Assembly: GCA_016218065.1 (NCBI GenBank)
Contig: JACRFA010000018.1
Span: 1-49,026, forward strand
DNA length: 49,026 nucleotides
Reading direction: 5' to 3'
Source: Ignavibacteriota bacterium
Lineage (GTDB): Bacteria > Bacteroidota > Ignavibacteria > UBA10030 > UBA6906
Shown: in pieces, positions 34,401-41,862 of the stretch
How positions within the stretch are numbered: the stretch's first letter is position 1
Layout: each line of letters opens with the position of its first letter
Made by a program: the position numbers and the translations under genes
The notes under the pieces: generated by a model
The model's database searches: none
What the model was told of the DNA's origin: nothing
What the model saw: only the letters and a program-made list of their open reading frames with translations

Positions 34401-34944
34401 CTGAGTCGCGGAACAATGCTGTTTCTTCTTCGAGAGAAAACGCGGCTGGCTTCTTCCAGCGCCTCACGATGAGCTGCTGCAGTAAGACGGAGACAGGAAC
34501 AACAATCGTTTCGATCACGCCCGCGACGATTGCTATCAAAAGAGGATGTTGCAAACCGAAGATTGCTCCTTCGCGAAATTCCCAGATGCGCGGCGCCCAA
34601 AGTTTTCCCGTGCTGTGAAACCCTCCTGCTCCGAATTCCCACGTCATGAAGAAGTAGTGATTGAACAACACAAGAAATGCAAACGCGCCGCCGACAATCG
34701 CCATTGGCACCCAAAGAGCGGACTTGCGCAGAAGTACCAGCAGCGGTCCGAGACCGAACGCCCAAATCCCGATGACAGCATAGATCGTCATGGGGCTGGC
34801 ATTCTCAAACACATCCAGCACTTCGATGCCGACATATTCGAGCGCAAAGCCGACGATGCCGGTGATTAGTATAGAGAGTATCATCCGCCAGGTCGTCGAG
34901 AGTGAATCGAGACCCGAAGGTTCCCATCGTTTATCAAAGAACAT
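31423..34944 (-). CDS. Fusion of a polytopic membrane domain with a GMC flavin oxidoreductase
   Basis: 1173 residues. Residues 1-470 contain about eleven to twelve hydrophobic helices with no recognised family. Residues 505-620 form a helical cap ending in ITALKP-distal SYFTTQRSWRQVGY, like the N-terminal part of long-chain-alcohol/cholesterol-oxidase-type GMC enzymes. From 676 a GMC domain begins: FAD motif IIGSGAAGG (680-688), VGGTTVINN (752-760), a cysteine cluster at 843, 846, 849, 851 and 853 (NCTGCGLCNCGC), HPQGG and NPQWTIMALA near the end. GMC enzymes oxidise alcohols, sterols or sugars. No signal peptide is needed, since the first helices insert it. It is the first gene of the seven-gene operon, so expression of the lipid-transport genes follows it. 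Confidence 0.85.
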   Translation of the reverse strand: MFFDKRWEPSGLDSLSTTWRMILSILITGIVGFALEYVGIEVLDVFENASPMTIYAVIGIWAFGLGPLLVLLRKSALWVPMAIVGGAFAFLVLFNHYFFMTWEFGAGGFHSTGKLWAPRIWEFREGAIFGLQHPLLIAIVAGVIETIVVPVSVLLQQLIVRRWKKPAAFSLEEETALFRDSVVGVNTMKPRRDFGFYFMRFIFFAYGTYFVYMLIGLMVNGRDLPVVGMFFINPPETINTIMKITLMVSLANLAAFNAGVRREAALLLTIGHLISVGASLGLYFAYPVNPLFPDEQSFLLSSVIGDGALLVVLVYYLIAPSQDRSLEETVDAEVRSPASSFYRLYFLAFASLFSFFTAAILYFRIAGAPESGLGAVFGGPDPLVSNSLTKYGTLAAFGWFLYKRDDMRRYMAPTLVIAFSFSLLATIIYGLQGSTVLFSRNGVPVTLPWFMVNHLIVDGGGLALLLALRRLQYHVDLQITALKPGSAECVVALHQALRESSQAPELSAKEVVRRIDEYIVGIRGRRRGLLAFPFWLVEHVFPVLLFLRPAFSVMSRDEQRWMLRRYMLRARHERVKAALPALAEFLYQIGDICHALVTLSYFTTQRSWRQVGYVEPDARERLQGEMAASRPPLGVDAAPLPDGPTGGTRPSNRNGERLLSPRTTAVQSASRIPSEVDYCIIGSGAAGGLLAYRLGLAKGNKDSICVLERGGYYSPQRDFSDDEMKVFRTLYTDGGLQVSRSFDFTVLQGECVGGTTVINNAVCFQMPEIARGEWGAFGFDADDLGPHYQRVADEINIGVVADNAVNARVEQLFTEGVKRYNDVLEGLGPLQPAQRNSGNFLNCTGCGLCNCGCKYMRKLSVLETYIPWAISHGVSIVSSVSAVRCEVEKNGGTQKAKSVIVRTENGGFARIKVRKAVIVAAGAIASSRFLMRSELGGSGVGQGLSCNYAVPPVVIFDEPVNAFDGLQMAMYARPESQEAVFETTFFPPGSYAISFPQYFEHHAQLMSAYPRAVNFTALVGSDPAGSVSRERDVLFGRAIQWSPTASDLNRMRKSLITIIQIAQASGAKEILLPTHPVLRLHLDKNIGDVVRMMEKIFVEKRFFNFVTAHPQGGNMMASDSIAERVVELDFRVRDCANVYVCDASVFPRGIRVNPQWTIMALASLASERIAAGE

Positions 34945-35350
34945 GAGCTTTCCCGATTTAGAAGTTTAAGAGTTCAGGAAACAGATTCTCGTCGACAAAT
35001 GCTTTCACTACAACTCAAGTGCGAGACAATCCGCTACATTTTCTCCCAGAAATGTTCTGCCGAGTTTGACAGCAACGAAAAGAAATCTACTCGTAATGGC
35101 ATGGCTTGATTAGTCGTTTCGATGTGGGGTGATGTTGGAGACTTCGATACTCATGGTTCCTCTCACAATGTAAGGTCAACATCTTCTTCGAGATCGAGAA
35201 AAGCGTCGCGTACACAGACGCGTGCTGCTGTCCACAACAACGTTCTAACGTGGGAGAGCAAGATACAATGATGGGTGACTTAATGTCAAGAAGTTTTTTG
35301 GGGAGAGAGATCAGGCCTCTGCTTGACAGAGGTCGAAGGTGCAACAGCGG
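34945..35350. other. Gap without recognised genes
   Basis: About 400 bases between the GMC fusion start and the YceI terminator. It should hold the promoter of the seven-gene operon. A GGGAAAGCTC ribosome site precedes the GMC ATG, but I find no convincing -35/-10 pair. An 85-codon frame on the minus strand (35087-35344) has no domain or signal and is dismissed. Confidence 0.5.
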
Positions 35351-35384
35351 AAAGCCCGCACAGCATCACTGCCGAACGGGCTTT
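35351..35384 (-). terminator. Hairpin terminator after YceI
   Basis: AAAGCCCG (35351-35358) pairs with CGGGCTTT (35377-35384) around an 18-base loop, 22 bases past the YceI stop. The A/T-ending stem is typical of bidirectional intrinsic terminators. The weak following U run makes efficiency uncertain. Confidence 0.65.
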
Positions 35385-35406
35385 CAATATTTACGTCGCT
35401 TTGAAG

Positions 35407-35952
35407 TTATGCTGCTTTGTGAACAACCTGCGCCTTGGTGAACTCGGCAAGGATCTCGATCTTCACTTCGTTGCTGACGACTACGCCGCCCGCCTCCGTC
35501 ATGGCATTCCATTGCAGTCCGAAGTCGAAGCGATTGATCTTCGCCCTGATTTCGAAGCCGGCAACCTTGCTGCCTCCGAATCCTGCAACCGTTCCGTTGT
35601 AGATGACGTCGAGCGTAACCTCCCGTGAGACGCCACGGATCGTCATGATGCCGTCAACTTGAAGCTCGTGGTCTGAGAGTTTCTTGACGGATGTTGAAGT
35701 GAACGCGAGCATCGGGTATTGCGCCGCATCGAAGAAATCAGCCGACTTCAGATGCGCGTCGCGCTGTCCGTTCTTCGTGTTGATGCTGTTGGCGTCCGCC
35801 TCGAACACAATTTTCGCATCGGTGAAATCATCGCTCTCACCTTCGATCGTTGCGGAATACGAATCAAAATGTCCCGTCACTGTCGAAACGACGAGATGCT
35901 TCACCTTGAAGTTGACTTCGGAATGTGTCGGGTCGATTGTCCAGCGTGTCAT
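35407..35952 (-). CDS. YceI-family lipocalin-like protein, cytoplasmic form
   Basis: 181 residues, the usual YceI length without a signal peptide. Family motifs: TRWTIDPTHSEVNFKVKHL at the N terminus, GHFDSYSATIEG, a central AQYPMLAFTSTSVKK and ITIRGVSREV-like MTIRGVSREVTLDV. YceI proteins form a lipocalin-like barrel that binds a polyisoprenoid or similar hydrophobic molecule. Because export is lacking, a cytoplasmic role is expected. AAGGA lies ten bases before the ATG. It has its own terminator, and a Crp/Fnr regulator gene lies 150 bases upstream on the same strand. Confidence 0.92.
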   Translation of the reverse strand: MTRWTIDPTHSEVNFKVKHLVVSTVTGHFDSYSATIEGESDDFTDAKIVFEADANSINTKNGQRDAHLKSADFFDAAQYPMLAFTSTSVKKLSDHELQVDGIMTIRGVSREVTLDVIYNGTVAGFGGSKVAGFEIRAKINRFDFGLQWNAMTEAGGVVVSNEVKIEILAEFTKAQVVHKAA

Positions 35953-36102
35953 AGGTAGTTCCTTTGTGTTTGATAATGATATTGGTTAACTGACTGCACC
36001 AATATAGCATCACCCCAAACCCGGCGCATTCACATCTGGTAAAAAGAGTGATGAACGTATGATAACTACATGGCGGGATACGATCCGGGCGCAGGGAGAG
36101 GA

Positions 36103-36681
36103 CTACTTCTGCGAAAGCTCCTTGCGAATGCGGCTGAGCGACTGCGGCGTGATGCCCAGATAGGAGGCAATCTGGTTCTGCGGGACTTGCTCGACGAGCG
36201 CAGGATACGTCTTCATGAATGTGAGGTATCGATCTTCTGCCGAAGTTGTGAGCGATTCGGTGAGGCGTCGATGCGTAGCAATGTAGTTTGCCTCTAACAA
36301 CAAACGAAAGAAGCGCTCCATCTTCGGCACACTCTCAAGCAGCTGTTCTCTAGCTCCTCGTTCAAGAAGCAACACTTCGGAATCGTGCACCGCGTCGATG
36401 AAGTGTGTGGAAGCAGCGCCACAAAGAAAACTCTGCAAATCCGAAATCCACCAATCCGCAATGGCGAACTGCAATACGTGCTCTTCGCCTTTGTGGTCGA
36501 CGGAATACGCTCGAAGACAGCCGGAGTTGACGAACGCGAGATATTTGCAGACGTCTCCCTCCTGCAGAAGAAACTGTCGTCTTCTCACTCTGCGCGGAGT
36601 GAAGAACGTCGCGCAGCGTGCGAACTCCTCTTCTCCAAGATGAACTCTCTTCTCGATATGTGCCCGCAGAAGTTCAAGCAT
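36103..36681 (-). CDS. Crp/Fnr-family transcriptional regulator
   Basis: 192 residues from MLELLRAHIEKRV. A longer in-frame start 135 bases upstream adds a stretch without homology. It has an N-terminal cyclic-nucleotide-binding-like beta-roll (FTPRRVRRRQFLLQEGDVCKYLAFVNSGCLRAY) given as residues about 25-60, a dimer helix and a C-terminal helix-turn-helix (QNQIASYLGITPQSLSRIRKEL as the recognition end). The phosphate-binding arginine pattern of true cAMP binders is not clear, so the ligand is unknown. This is the short Bacteroidota-type Crp/Fnr group, often autonomous regulators. It may control the adjacent YceI gene. Confidence 0.85.
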   Translation of the reverse strand: MLELLRAHIEKRVHLGEEEFARCATFFTPRRVRRRQFLLQEGDVCKYLAFVNSGCLRAYSVDHKGEEHVLQFAIADWWISDLQSFLCGAASTHFIDAVHDSEVLLLERGAREQLLESVPKMERFFRLLLEANYIATHRRLTESLTTSAEDRYLTFMKTYPALVEQVPQNQIASYLGITPQSLSRIRKELSQK

Positions 36682-36958
36682 GAGCGTGCGTACCGATGAA
36701 AAGACAAGTGATTTGATCTTGAGAGAAGATACAAAACACTCGCGGCTTGGAGCAAGCGCGCTCCTTGCGACTGAATCTCCAGGGACGTTGACGAGAAGTT
36801 GTCTTTTCCATTTCACTGCGCAGTAATTGAAACGAGAACGACGGCTTAGTTTTGAGAATGCTACTTTTCGTCCACGTCCCTAGCGCAAGAGGATCAGCGT
36901 TCTCGTTTGAGTGACGCCATTTGTGGATCAAAGCCGGTGGCGATCGTCGGTCTATTCC
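36682..36958. other. Gap without recognised genes
   Basis: About 280 bases upstream of the Crp/Fnr start and past the small secreted protein stop. It should contain the promoter of the regulator. No hairpin, repeat or credible reading frame was found. Confidence 0.4.
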
Positions 36959-37177
36959 TCAAAGGCGGTCCCGGATACGGAGCGACTCCTTAACGAAGAA
37001 TGTGTCTTGACCAATTATGTATTCGAGCCAATAGATCTGTTCCAGCGCGTAGGAGAGAATAGAATACTCTGCAAGAAGCTGATAGTCGGGATCATGCGAT
37101 TGCGCTCGCACATTTGTAGTGAGCAGAAGTAAGAGCAAGACAAAGAGGCTCGTTTTCATTGGTGGAGAAGTTTTCAT
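36959..37177 (-). CDS. Small secreted protein of unknown function
   Basis: 72 residues from the ATG at 37177; an alternative ATG at 37159 gives the same signal peptide in tidier form (MKTSLFVLLLLLLTTNVRAQ). The mature peptide is about 45 residues, acidic and tyrosine-rich (YQLLAEYSILSYALEQIYWLEYI). The two starts are in a short duplicated MKTS block. It follows the next gene by 23 bases on the same strand and is probably co-transcribed with it. No family is recognised. Confidence 0.5.
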   Translation of the reverse strand: MKTSPPMKTSLFVLLLLLLTTNVRAQSHDPDYQLLAEYSILSYALEQIYWLEYIIGQDTFFVKESLRIRDRL

Positions 37178-37200
37178 GGGATAATTTTTCCGCCAGTGAG

Positions 37201-38322
37201 TCACTTCTTGTTCTTGAATCTCTCGATATCTTTCATCATTTGTTCGCGCAGTTCTCCTGGATCCGCGTGCAACGCTTCATCCAAGTGGGCTTTCAATTCG
37301 GTCGGCACGGTGCTTTTCATCTCCTCCAGAAAGTCTTTCACTTTCGGATGTTGTCGCGCATTGGAACACAATGACCATCGTGCCGAAGCACCCGTCAAGT
37401 AGAGAGGAATCGATTCTTTCTCATCGCAGAATCGCATCTCAGAAACAAGCCTTTCAATTAAGCGTCGGTCACCGGAGGCAAAGAATGCTCCCCATAGCAT
37501 ATCGTTCACCGATGGATGATGACTGTTCCAATGCAGCACGGTGTCTTTGTTGCGTGAGAGGGAGTAGCAATACGAAAAAAAGGCTTTGCTCTCGCCAAGT
37601 GTGTTGATTGTGCCCGCGAAATAATCACTATCACCCGGCGCTGCTGCCATCGCCAGAGTGAAGAAGCCGATAATGGGTGATTGAGCGCTTTGCTTGTCGA
37701 GAGTTCCTGCCTTCTCGATCGTTCGCATCAGAGCAGGAAGTACGAGCGGATTCGGTTTGCGATAATAAAACGTAAGCTGACGGTTCATTGCTTCAGCCGA
37801 AAGAATACTATCCTCAATCACCCGAAATGAAAAATCAATCGGCACAGTTTGGTTTCGGACATTCTCGAAAACGGTTGCGTGGATCGTATAGATTCCTAAA
37901 GGATCAGTTTTCTCCAGACGAATGACGACCGGCTGCTTCACTAAGTGCATCATGGGCGCCGGAGCGTCTTTCCAAATCACCAACTTGTCATGATGACCAT
38001 AGACCGAGCCGTCCGGCTTTCTGATAGTAATATCGTACGTGAGGTCAGCATTGCCGTTCTGATCTTTCGCGGACGTCGCGAAAATGATTATCGGGATTAC
38101 TTCATCGCCGCGTCTGAATGTATCTACAGATTCGATGCGGGGCATTTGCGGCTTCTGCCACTCATCGAAGAACTCCCTATCATCAATAAGTGCTCCTATG
38201 ATATTGAGTCCATCACCCTGGTACTCTACCCGCGAGCGAAGGGTATCACTTGCAGTTGCATATGATTGACAGACGCCCATCACGAGCACTGAGACGAGCG
38301 TTGAGAATTGTCGTATGTTCAC
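37201..38322 (-). CDS. Exported protein of unknown function
   Basis: 373 residues from a GTG start preceded by AAAGG ten bases away; a further GTG 72 bases upstream is in frame but gives an unlikely leader. The signal peptide is NIRQFSTLVSVLVMGVCQSY with cleavage after ATA. Residues about 60-180 look like a beta-sandwich (LTYDITIRKPDGSVYG, LGIYTIHATVFENV), and the C-terminal half is helical with a HEAT- or TPR-like feel (DMLWGAFFASGDRRLIERLV). I do not recognise a family or active site. Similar layouts occur in periplasmic proteins that present a sandwich domain, but no function is proposed. Confidence 0.7.
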   Translation of the reverse strand: MNIRQFSTLVSVLVMGVCQSYATASDTLRSRVEYQGDGLNIIGALIDDREFFDEWQKPQMPRIESVDTFRRGDEVIPIIIFATSAKDQNGNADLTYDITIRKPDGSVYGHHDKLVIWKDAPAPMMHLVKQPVVIRLEKTDPLGIYTIHATVFENVRNQTVPIDFSFRVIEDSILSAEAMNRQLTFYYRKPNPLVLPALMRTIEKAGTLDKQSAQSPIIGFFTLAMAAAPGDSDYFAGTINTLGESKAFFSYCYSLSRNKDTVLHWNSHHPSVNDMLWGAFFASGDRRLIERLVSEMRFCDEKESIPLYLTGASARWSLCSNARQHPKVKDFLEEMKSTVPTELKAHLDEALHADPGELREQMMKDIERFKNKK

Positions 38323-38561
38323 TTTGTTGTAGCCTTTCAATGAGACGCTTGTGGCAGAAAGAGAGGATGTCTTGCCATCAACATGGCATCGCACTTCACA
38401 TCATTCAAACGCAACTTCAAGGTTGATAGTGATACTAGGGAAGACAACGCGGGCCGCGCATGACGATATGAAAGGAACAAGTATTCTGTGCGCCGGTTGA
38501 AAGATGGGAAAGGTTTGCGTGAATGTCAACCTCTCCCCGCCAACCAAAGATCTAACAGGAT
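38323..38561. other. Gap without recognised genes
   Basis: Sequence between the exported unknown and the large inverted repeat. It carries the upstream GTG alternative start and possibly that gene's promoter. Nothing else is identifiable. Confidence 0.4.
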
Positions 38562-38667
38562 GTTGAAAAAGAAAGGAAATGATTCACGAAGACCACGCCT
38601 GCTGCCCGCCGCTTTGCCCCGGCACGCAGGCGTGACCTTCGTGGATAAAGACTAAGAATTTTTCAAC
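38562..38667. repeat. Nested inverted-repeat element, 106 bp
   Basis: Three pairs of arms nest around one centre: GTTGAAAAA/TTTTTCAAC (38562-38570, 38659-38667), TTCACGAAG/CTTCGTGGA (38583-38591, 38637-38645, one mismatch) and CACGCCTGC/GCAGGCGTG (38594-38602, 38626-38634, perfect). The intact fold would be a long cruciform hairpin. It sits 14 bases beyond the TfoX-N stop on the minus strand, so it may serve as that gene's terminator, or be a small non-autonomous mobile element. Confidence 0.7.
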
Positions 38668-38680
38668 AACCCGCAAAAAG

Positions 38681-39046
38681 TCAAAGCGATGTGCGAGGGT
38701 CACGCCTCGTCCGTTGTCCTGAGCTTTTTGCCCGCTTGTTGAAAGCACGCGCGAGCTTCAGCCAGTAGTCAAGATCACTCTTGGATTTTAGACTCTCCCC
38801 GCTCACATAGACGAACCCCTTGTACGCCCGACCCTTCATCTTCACAGTCCGGGCGCCCGGGCGTTGCAATGCGGCGTCGTGCAGTTCGGGATCAATCCGA
38901 CACATCAGCCGATCATGACCCACGGTGACGCACATCTTTTTGTTCACCATGAATGCAATGCTGCCGAACATTTTCTTTTCCTCGACATGCCGAACACGAG
39001 CAAGTGCAGCTCTCACTCTGCCAGCCAATTCTTCATTTAAGGTCAT
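38681..39046 (-). CDS. TfoX N-terminal domain protein
   Basis: 121 residues, about the length of a stand-alone TfoX-N domain. Recognisable features are KKMFGSIAFMVNKKMCVTV, RIDPELHD and the ARTVKMKGRAYKGFVYV strand, in the order of the family. TfoX-N proteins are linked to competence regulation in gammaproteobacteria, but stand-alone versions in other phyla have no assigned role. The C-terminal tail is basic (KRAKSSGQRTRRDP). It lies just upstream of the large inverted repeat on the same strand. Confidence 0.85.
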   Translation of the reverse strand: MTLNEELAGRVRAALARVRHVEEKKMFGSIAFMVNKKMCVTVGHDRLMCRIDPELHDAALQRPGARTVKMKGRAYKGFVYVSGESLKSKSDLDYWLKLARAFNKRAKSSGQRTRRDPRTSL

Positions 39047-39193
39047 ACGTTTCGTTCTCTATGACAAGCATGAGCCACCAAAGTAGATGGCAACGGAATG
39101 GTTCTTGCCACATTATAAGCACGTGCGAAGCCCGATGTCAACTCTGTTTTTGGGCTGCGCCTTTGATGATACGCCACAGCGCCAGCCCGACCT

Positions 39194-39865
39194 TTACCCC
39201 CTCGGTCTTCGTGGAAACAACATCGGCGTTCTGGATTTGTACTCCAGGTATGACGCGCCAAACCGAATCTCCAGCTCACGTTCTTCGAACACCTTCACGT
39301 ACGTAAGCAACGCCGGTGCAAACAGAATGAGCACCCAGAGCAGAAACATGAGCGATTGAAACCAAATCCCCATTGAGACTCCCAACGCCAGGACTGCAAG
39401 CACCATCGGATTACGCGTCCACGCGTACAACCAATCCACCGCCAACTTCCGACTGAGCGCGACAGCAAAAGGTGCACCGAGTCCTTTTAACGCAAGATTT
39501 ATCACGCTCAGCAGAGAGGCAGCACCGGTGAGAATGACAAGCACGAACCCGAGCTTAGTTGGTATGGGAAGTAACCAGCCAGACCACTGTTGATGAGTCT
39601 CTATTGCTCGGATGATGGCTACGCCTCCAAGAATCACCACGGCATAGTGAACAATCGTAGTGACCCAGACGGCACGGCTCGTCGTTGGATTCCTGTCAAG
39701 CATATTTCTCCCAACCCAAGCGATTGGGAATATCAGCAGAACTCCTCCAGCAATGATTGCAGTGTCGATGATGTGTGAAAGCTCTTGACCGATCGCCCAC
39801 GACCAGAGAAACAGAACGAGGACGAAAAGAGCAATCCGACCAAATGCCTCAAGGACTTGTCTCAT
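39194..39865 (-). CDS. Isoprenylcysteine carboxyl methyltransferase-like membrane protein
   Basis: 223 residues with about five membrane helices. The C-terminal third has the ICMT/PEMT fingerprint: YAWTRNPMVLAVLALGV followed by a paired helix and EERELEIRFGASYLEYKSRTP. This family transfers methyl groups from S-adenosylmethionine to isoprenyl-cysteine or phospholipids; the bacterial members are mostly uncharacterised. AGGAGG lies ten bases before the ATG. No neighbour suggests a substrate. Confidence 0.8.
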   Translation of the reverse strand: MRQVLEAFGRIALFVLVLFLWSWAIGQELSHIIDTAIIAGGVLLIFPIAWVGRNMLDRNPTTSRAVWVTTIVHYAVVILGGVAIIRAIETHQQWSGWLLPIPTKLGFVLVILTGAASLLSVINLALKGLGAPFAVALSRKLAVDWLYAWTRNPMVLAVLALGVSMGIWFQSLMFLLWVLILFAPALLTYVKVFEERELEIRFGASYLEYKSRTPMLFPRRPRG

Positions 39866-39916
39866 GGCAATTACAACCTCCTGTCATTGTTCGTCGCACC
39901 AGTAGTCGAAGCGCCG

Positions 39917-40492
39917 TCAGTATGGTAACGCTACATAGACAACGCCGCTTTCGAATCCGAACGGATGCGGACTGGTGTTCTTGATATCGAATGGAATTGT
40001 CTGGTCGCTTCTGCCTGTAAATGTTCCTGCAACATCAAAATGCAAATGCGGATGATTGCTGTGTCCAGAATTGCCGCTTAATCCCAGAGTATCACCCGGC
40101 ATCAGCAGTTGGTTTCCGGCGACGAGCGCTCCATTGATTGTCAAATGAACGTATCGGGCGTATGTGGAATCCTCATGCATCACGATAACAACATTTTCAT
40201 GCCCTGCCGCATGATCATCGTCCGAATAATTTTCGACGACATAGACGACACGACCACTGCGAGCCGCAGTGACGAGAGTTCCGATGGACATGTCGAAATC
40301 AACGGAGTAACTGAAGGTGCCATAGTGAGAAAACGATGAGTTGAAGCCCTGTGAACATGTATAAGCCTTTCCAACAGGATACGGCAGAACGAACTTTGCT
40401 TCTGCGGATGTTGCTTTTACTGGTTCAGGCGAATCGCGATTGCATGAAAGAAGAAGTGAACCGAGCACGAAAAGTAGTATTACTGTTTTCAT
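39917..40492 (-). CDS. M23/LytM-type peptidoglycan peptidase lipoprotein
   Basis: 191 residues. Start fixed by GGAGGTTTC before the ATG. A lipobox (LLLSC) makes it a lipoprotein. The M23 core follows: a histidine and aspartate in SHYGTFSYSVDFDM, the HLTING region and the HPHLHFDV motif that completes the zinc site. M23 enzymes are metalloendopeptidases cutting peptidoglycan cross-bridges, or amidase activators when metal ligands are lost; here they seem intact. It lies 51 bases from the methyltransferase gene downstream, probably its own unit. Confidence 0.88.
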   Translation of the reverse strand: MKTVILLFVLGSLLLSCNRDSPEPVKATSAEAKFVLPYPVGKAYTCSQGFNSSFSHYGTFSYSVDFDMSIGTLVTAARSGRVVYVVENYSDDDHAAGHENVVIVMHEDSTYARYVHLTINGALVAGNQLLMPGDTLGLSGNSGHSNHPHLHFDVAGTFTGRSDQTIPFDIKNTSPHPFGFESGVVYVALPY

Positions 40493-40541
40493 GAAACCTC
40501 CAGATTATGAAATGTTGTATGCTGCAATGCTACGTTATCTA

Positions 40542-40703
40542 TTATTGATTCTTGGAATCCTCCATCAACCTTTTCACATCCTCCATCTTCATCGCCTTAT
40601 CTGCCGGGATCGTGAGGTAATCGATGACCCACGGAGACCAATTGTCACGTTCGAGAGACGCGATCTTTGATTGTTCTTCGTCCAGCTTCGAGGAAAACTC
40701 CAA
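40542..40703 (-). pseudogene. Possible gene remnant with coding character
   Basis: A 53-codon open stretch without an ATG (only TTG at its start) reads as a charged helical peptide (LEFSSKLDEEQSKIASLERD, then NWSPWVIDYLTIPADKAMKM). It stops normally and looks like the C-terminal end of a real protein. An upstream in-frame stop at 40704 and a different frame beyond it suggest decay by frameshift or truncation. It could be chance. The rest of 40493-40997 shows no other gene. Confidence 0.35.
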
Positions 40704-40997
40704 TCATAGCCGCGTCACGTCGCGGTGAATCATCAATGACTAATGGCCAATTGCCTACTAATGCCGGCGTTCTATGGTCAATCGTCAATACAGCAGTCGC
40801 GCGTTGCATCGTTGAATCCGGTTTCATGAGCATTTCAAAACACAAGCATGCCACGCAATGAGTACACGGCTCATTGGTTTTCTCTTACTGCATTTCCTGA
40901 TGGTTGGGAAATTGAGAATGGCATCGGTGAATTGGAAGGAACATTCGGCAGAACGAGTGTACGATACTAAAGCGACGGGACATTTGCAAACGGAGAA

Positions 40998-41363
40998 TCA
41001 ATGGTCAATCATTGTCCACGAAGTTCCCGCCAGACGGTGTTTGAGCACGTAATCTGTCGCGCCGTTCTTCAGCGATTCGATTGCAACCTCTTCGCCCAAC
41101 GTACCCGACACAAAGATGAAAGGAATATCGGGCGCAAGCTCGCGGGCAAACCTCAAGGCTGCGAGTCCGTCAAAGCCCGGCATCGAGTAGTCGGTGAGTA
41201 TCACGCTCCAGTTTCCCTGCTGCAGCGCTGTAATGAAGTCAGCGCGGGAATCGACGCGGACGGAGCTGACATGGAATCCTTCCGACGCAAGCAGTTCATC
41301 CTGCAGTTCGGCGTCGAGAGGATCGTCTTCGAGGTGCAGAATACGCAATGGTGTGGCGGTCAC
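40998..41363 (-). CDS. Truncated stand-alone receiver domain, paralogue of the hybrid kinase N terminus
   Basis: 121 residues from a GTG start preceded by GGAG. It matches the first 116 residues of the kinase at 42488-43978 along its length: RILHLEDD, DAELQDELL, TDYSMPGFDG with the phospho-accepting Asp, DIPFIFVSG, and ATDYVLKHRLA. The last receiver helix is missing and replaced by GTSWTMIDH. Key acidic residues and the conserved Lys remain, so phosphorylation is possible, but output or partner binding may be lost. It is the last gene of the phosphorelay operon, 15 bases from the next. Confidence 0.75.
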   Translation of the reverse strand: MTATPLRILHLEDDPLDAELQDELLASEGFHVSSVRVDSRADFITALQQGNWSVILTDYSMPGFDGLAALRFARELAPDIPFIFVSGTLGEEVAIESLKNGATDYVLKHRLAGTSWTMIDH

Positions 41364-41378
41364 GGAATCCGCTCCTGA

Positions 41379-41834
41379 CTATGATTGTTTCCGGATGGTT
41401 CCTGGCGGAGGCTCGTTCACGACTGCCCAGAACAAACCAATCTGTTTGACTGCAGAAACAAACTCATGAAAATTCACCGGCTTCACCACGTACGCATTCA
41501 CTCCGAGGTTATAGCCTTCAACCAAATCGCGTTCCTCACGTGAAGATGTGAGTATCACGACGGGAATCAATTTGAGCGCAGGGTCTTTTCGAACCTCCCG
41601 CAGCACCTGTAAGCCATCGACTTTCGGCATTTTCAAATCCAGCAGCACGAGTCCCGGATTCCCCTCCGCTCGATGCTTGTAGGCTCCTTCGCGCCGCAAG
41701 AACGCGAGCGCCTCGGCGCCATCGGGTACCACGACAACTTCGTTCACTATATTGTTCTCCTGAAGCGCAGAGAGTGTCAACTCCACGTCGCGTGGATCAT
41801 CTTCGGCCATCAGAATGCGTTTCGGTTCTTCCAT
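41379..41834 (-). CDS. Rcp1-like single-domain response regulator
   Basis: 151 residues. Start fixed by GAGGAAGAG before the ATG. It is a receiver domain alone, with AEDDPRDVELT at the acidic pocket, LLDLKMPKVDG around the phospho-accepting Asp, VVILTSS and AYVVKPV containing the conserved Lys. Rcp1/CheY-type regulators without an output domain usually partner a phytochrome-like or PAS/GAF kinase, such as the one encoded first in this operon. Its position between the NarL-type regulator and the truncated receiver supports phosphotransfer among the five proteins. Confidence 0.9.
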   Translation of the reverse strand: MEEPKRILMAEDDPRDVELTLSALQENNIVNEVVVVPDGAEALAFLRREGAYKHRAEGNPGLVLLDLKMPKVDGLQVLREVRKDPALKLIPVVILTSSREERDLVEGYNLGVNAYVVKPVNFHEFVSAVKQIGLFWAVVNEPPPGTIRKQS

Positions 41835-41862
41835 CTCTTCCTCATTGAATGTCTGTTCGTAC

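Noticed and set aside
35087-35344. 85-codon minus-strand frame between the GMC fusion and YceI
   Set aside because: No domain, no signal and overlap with the expected promoter region.
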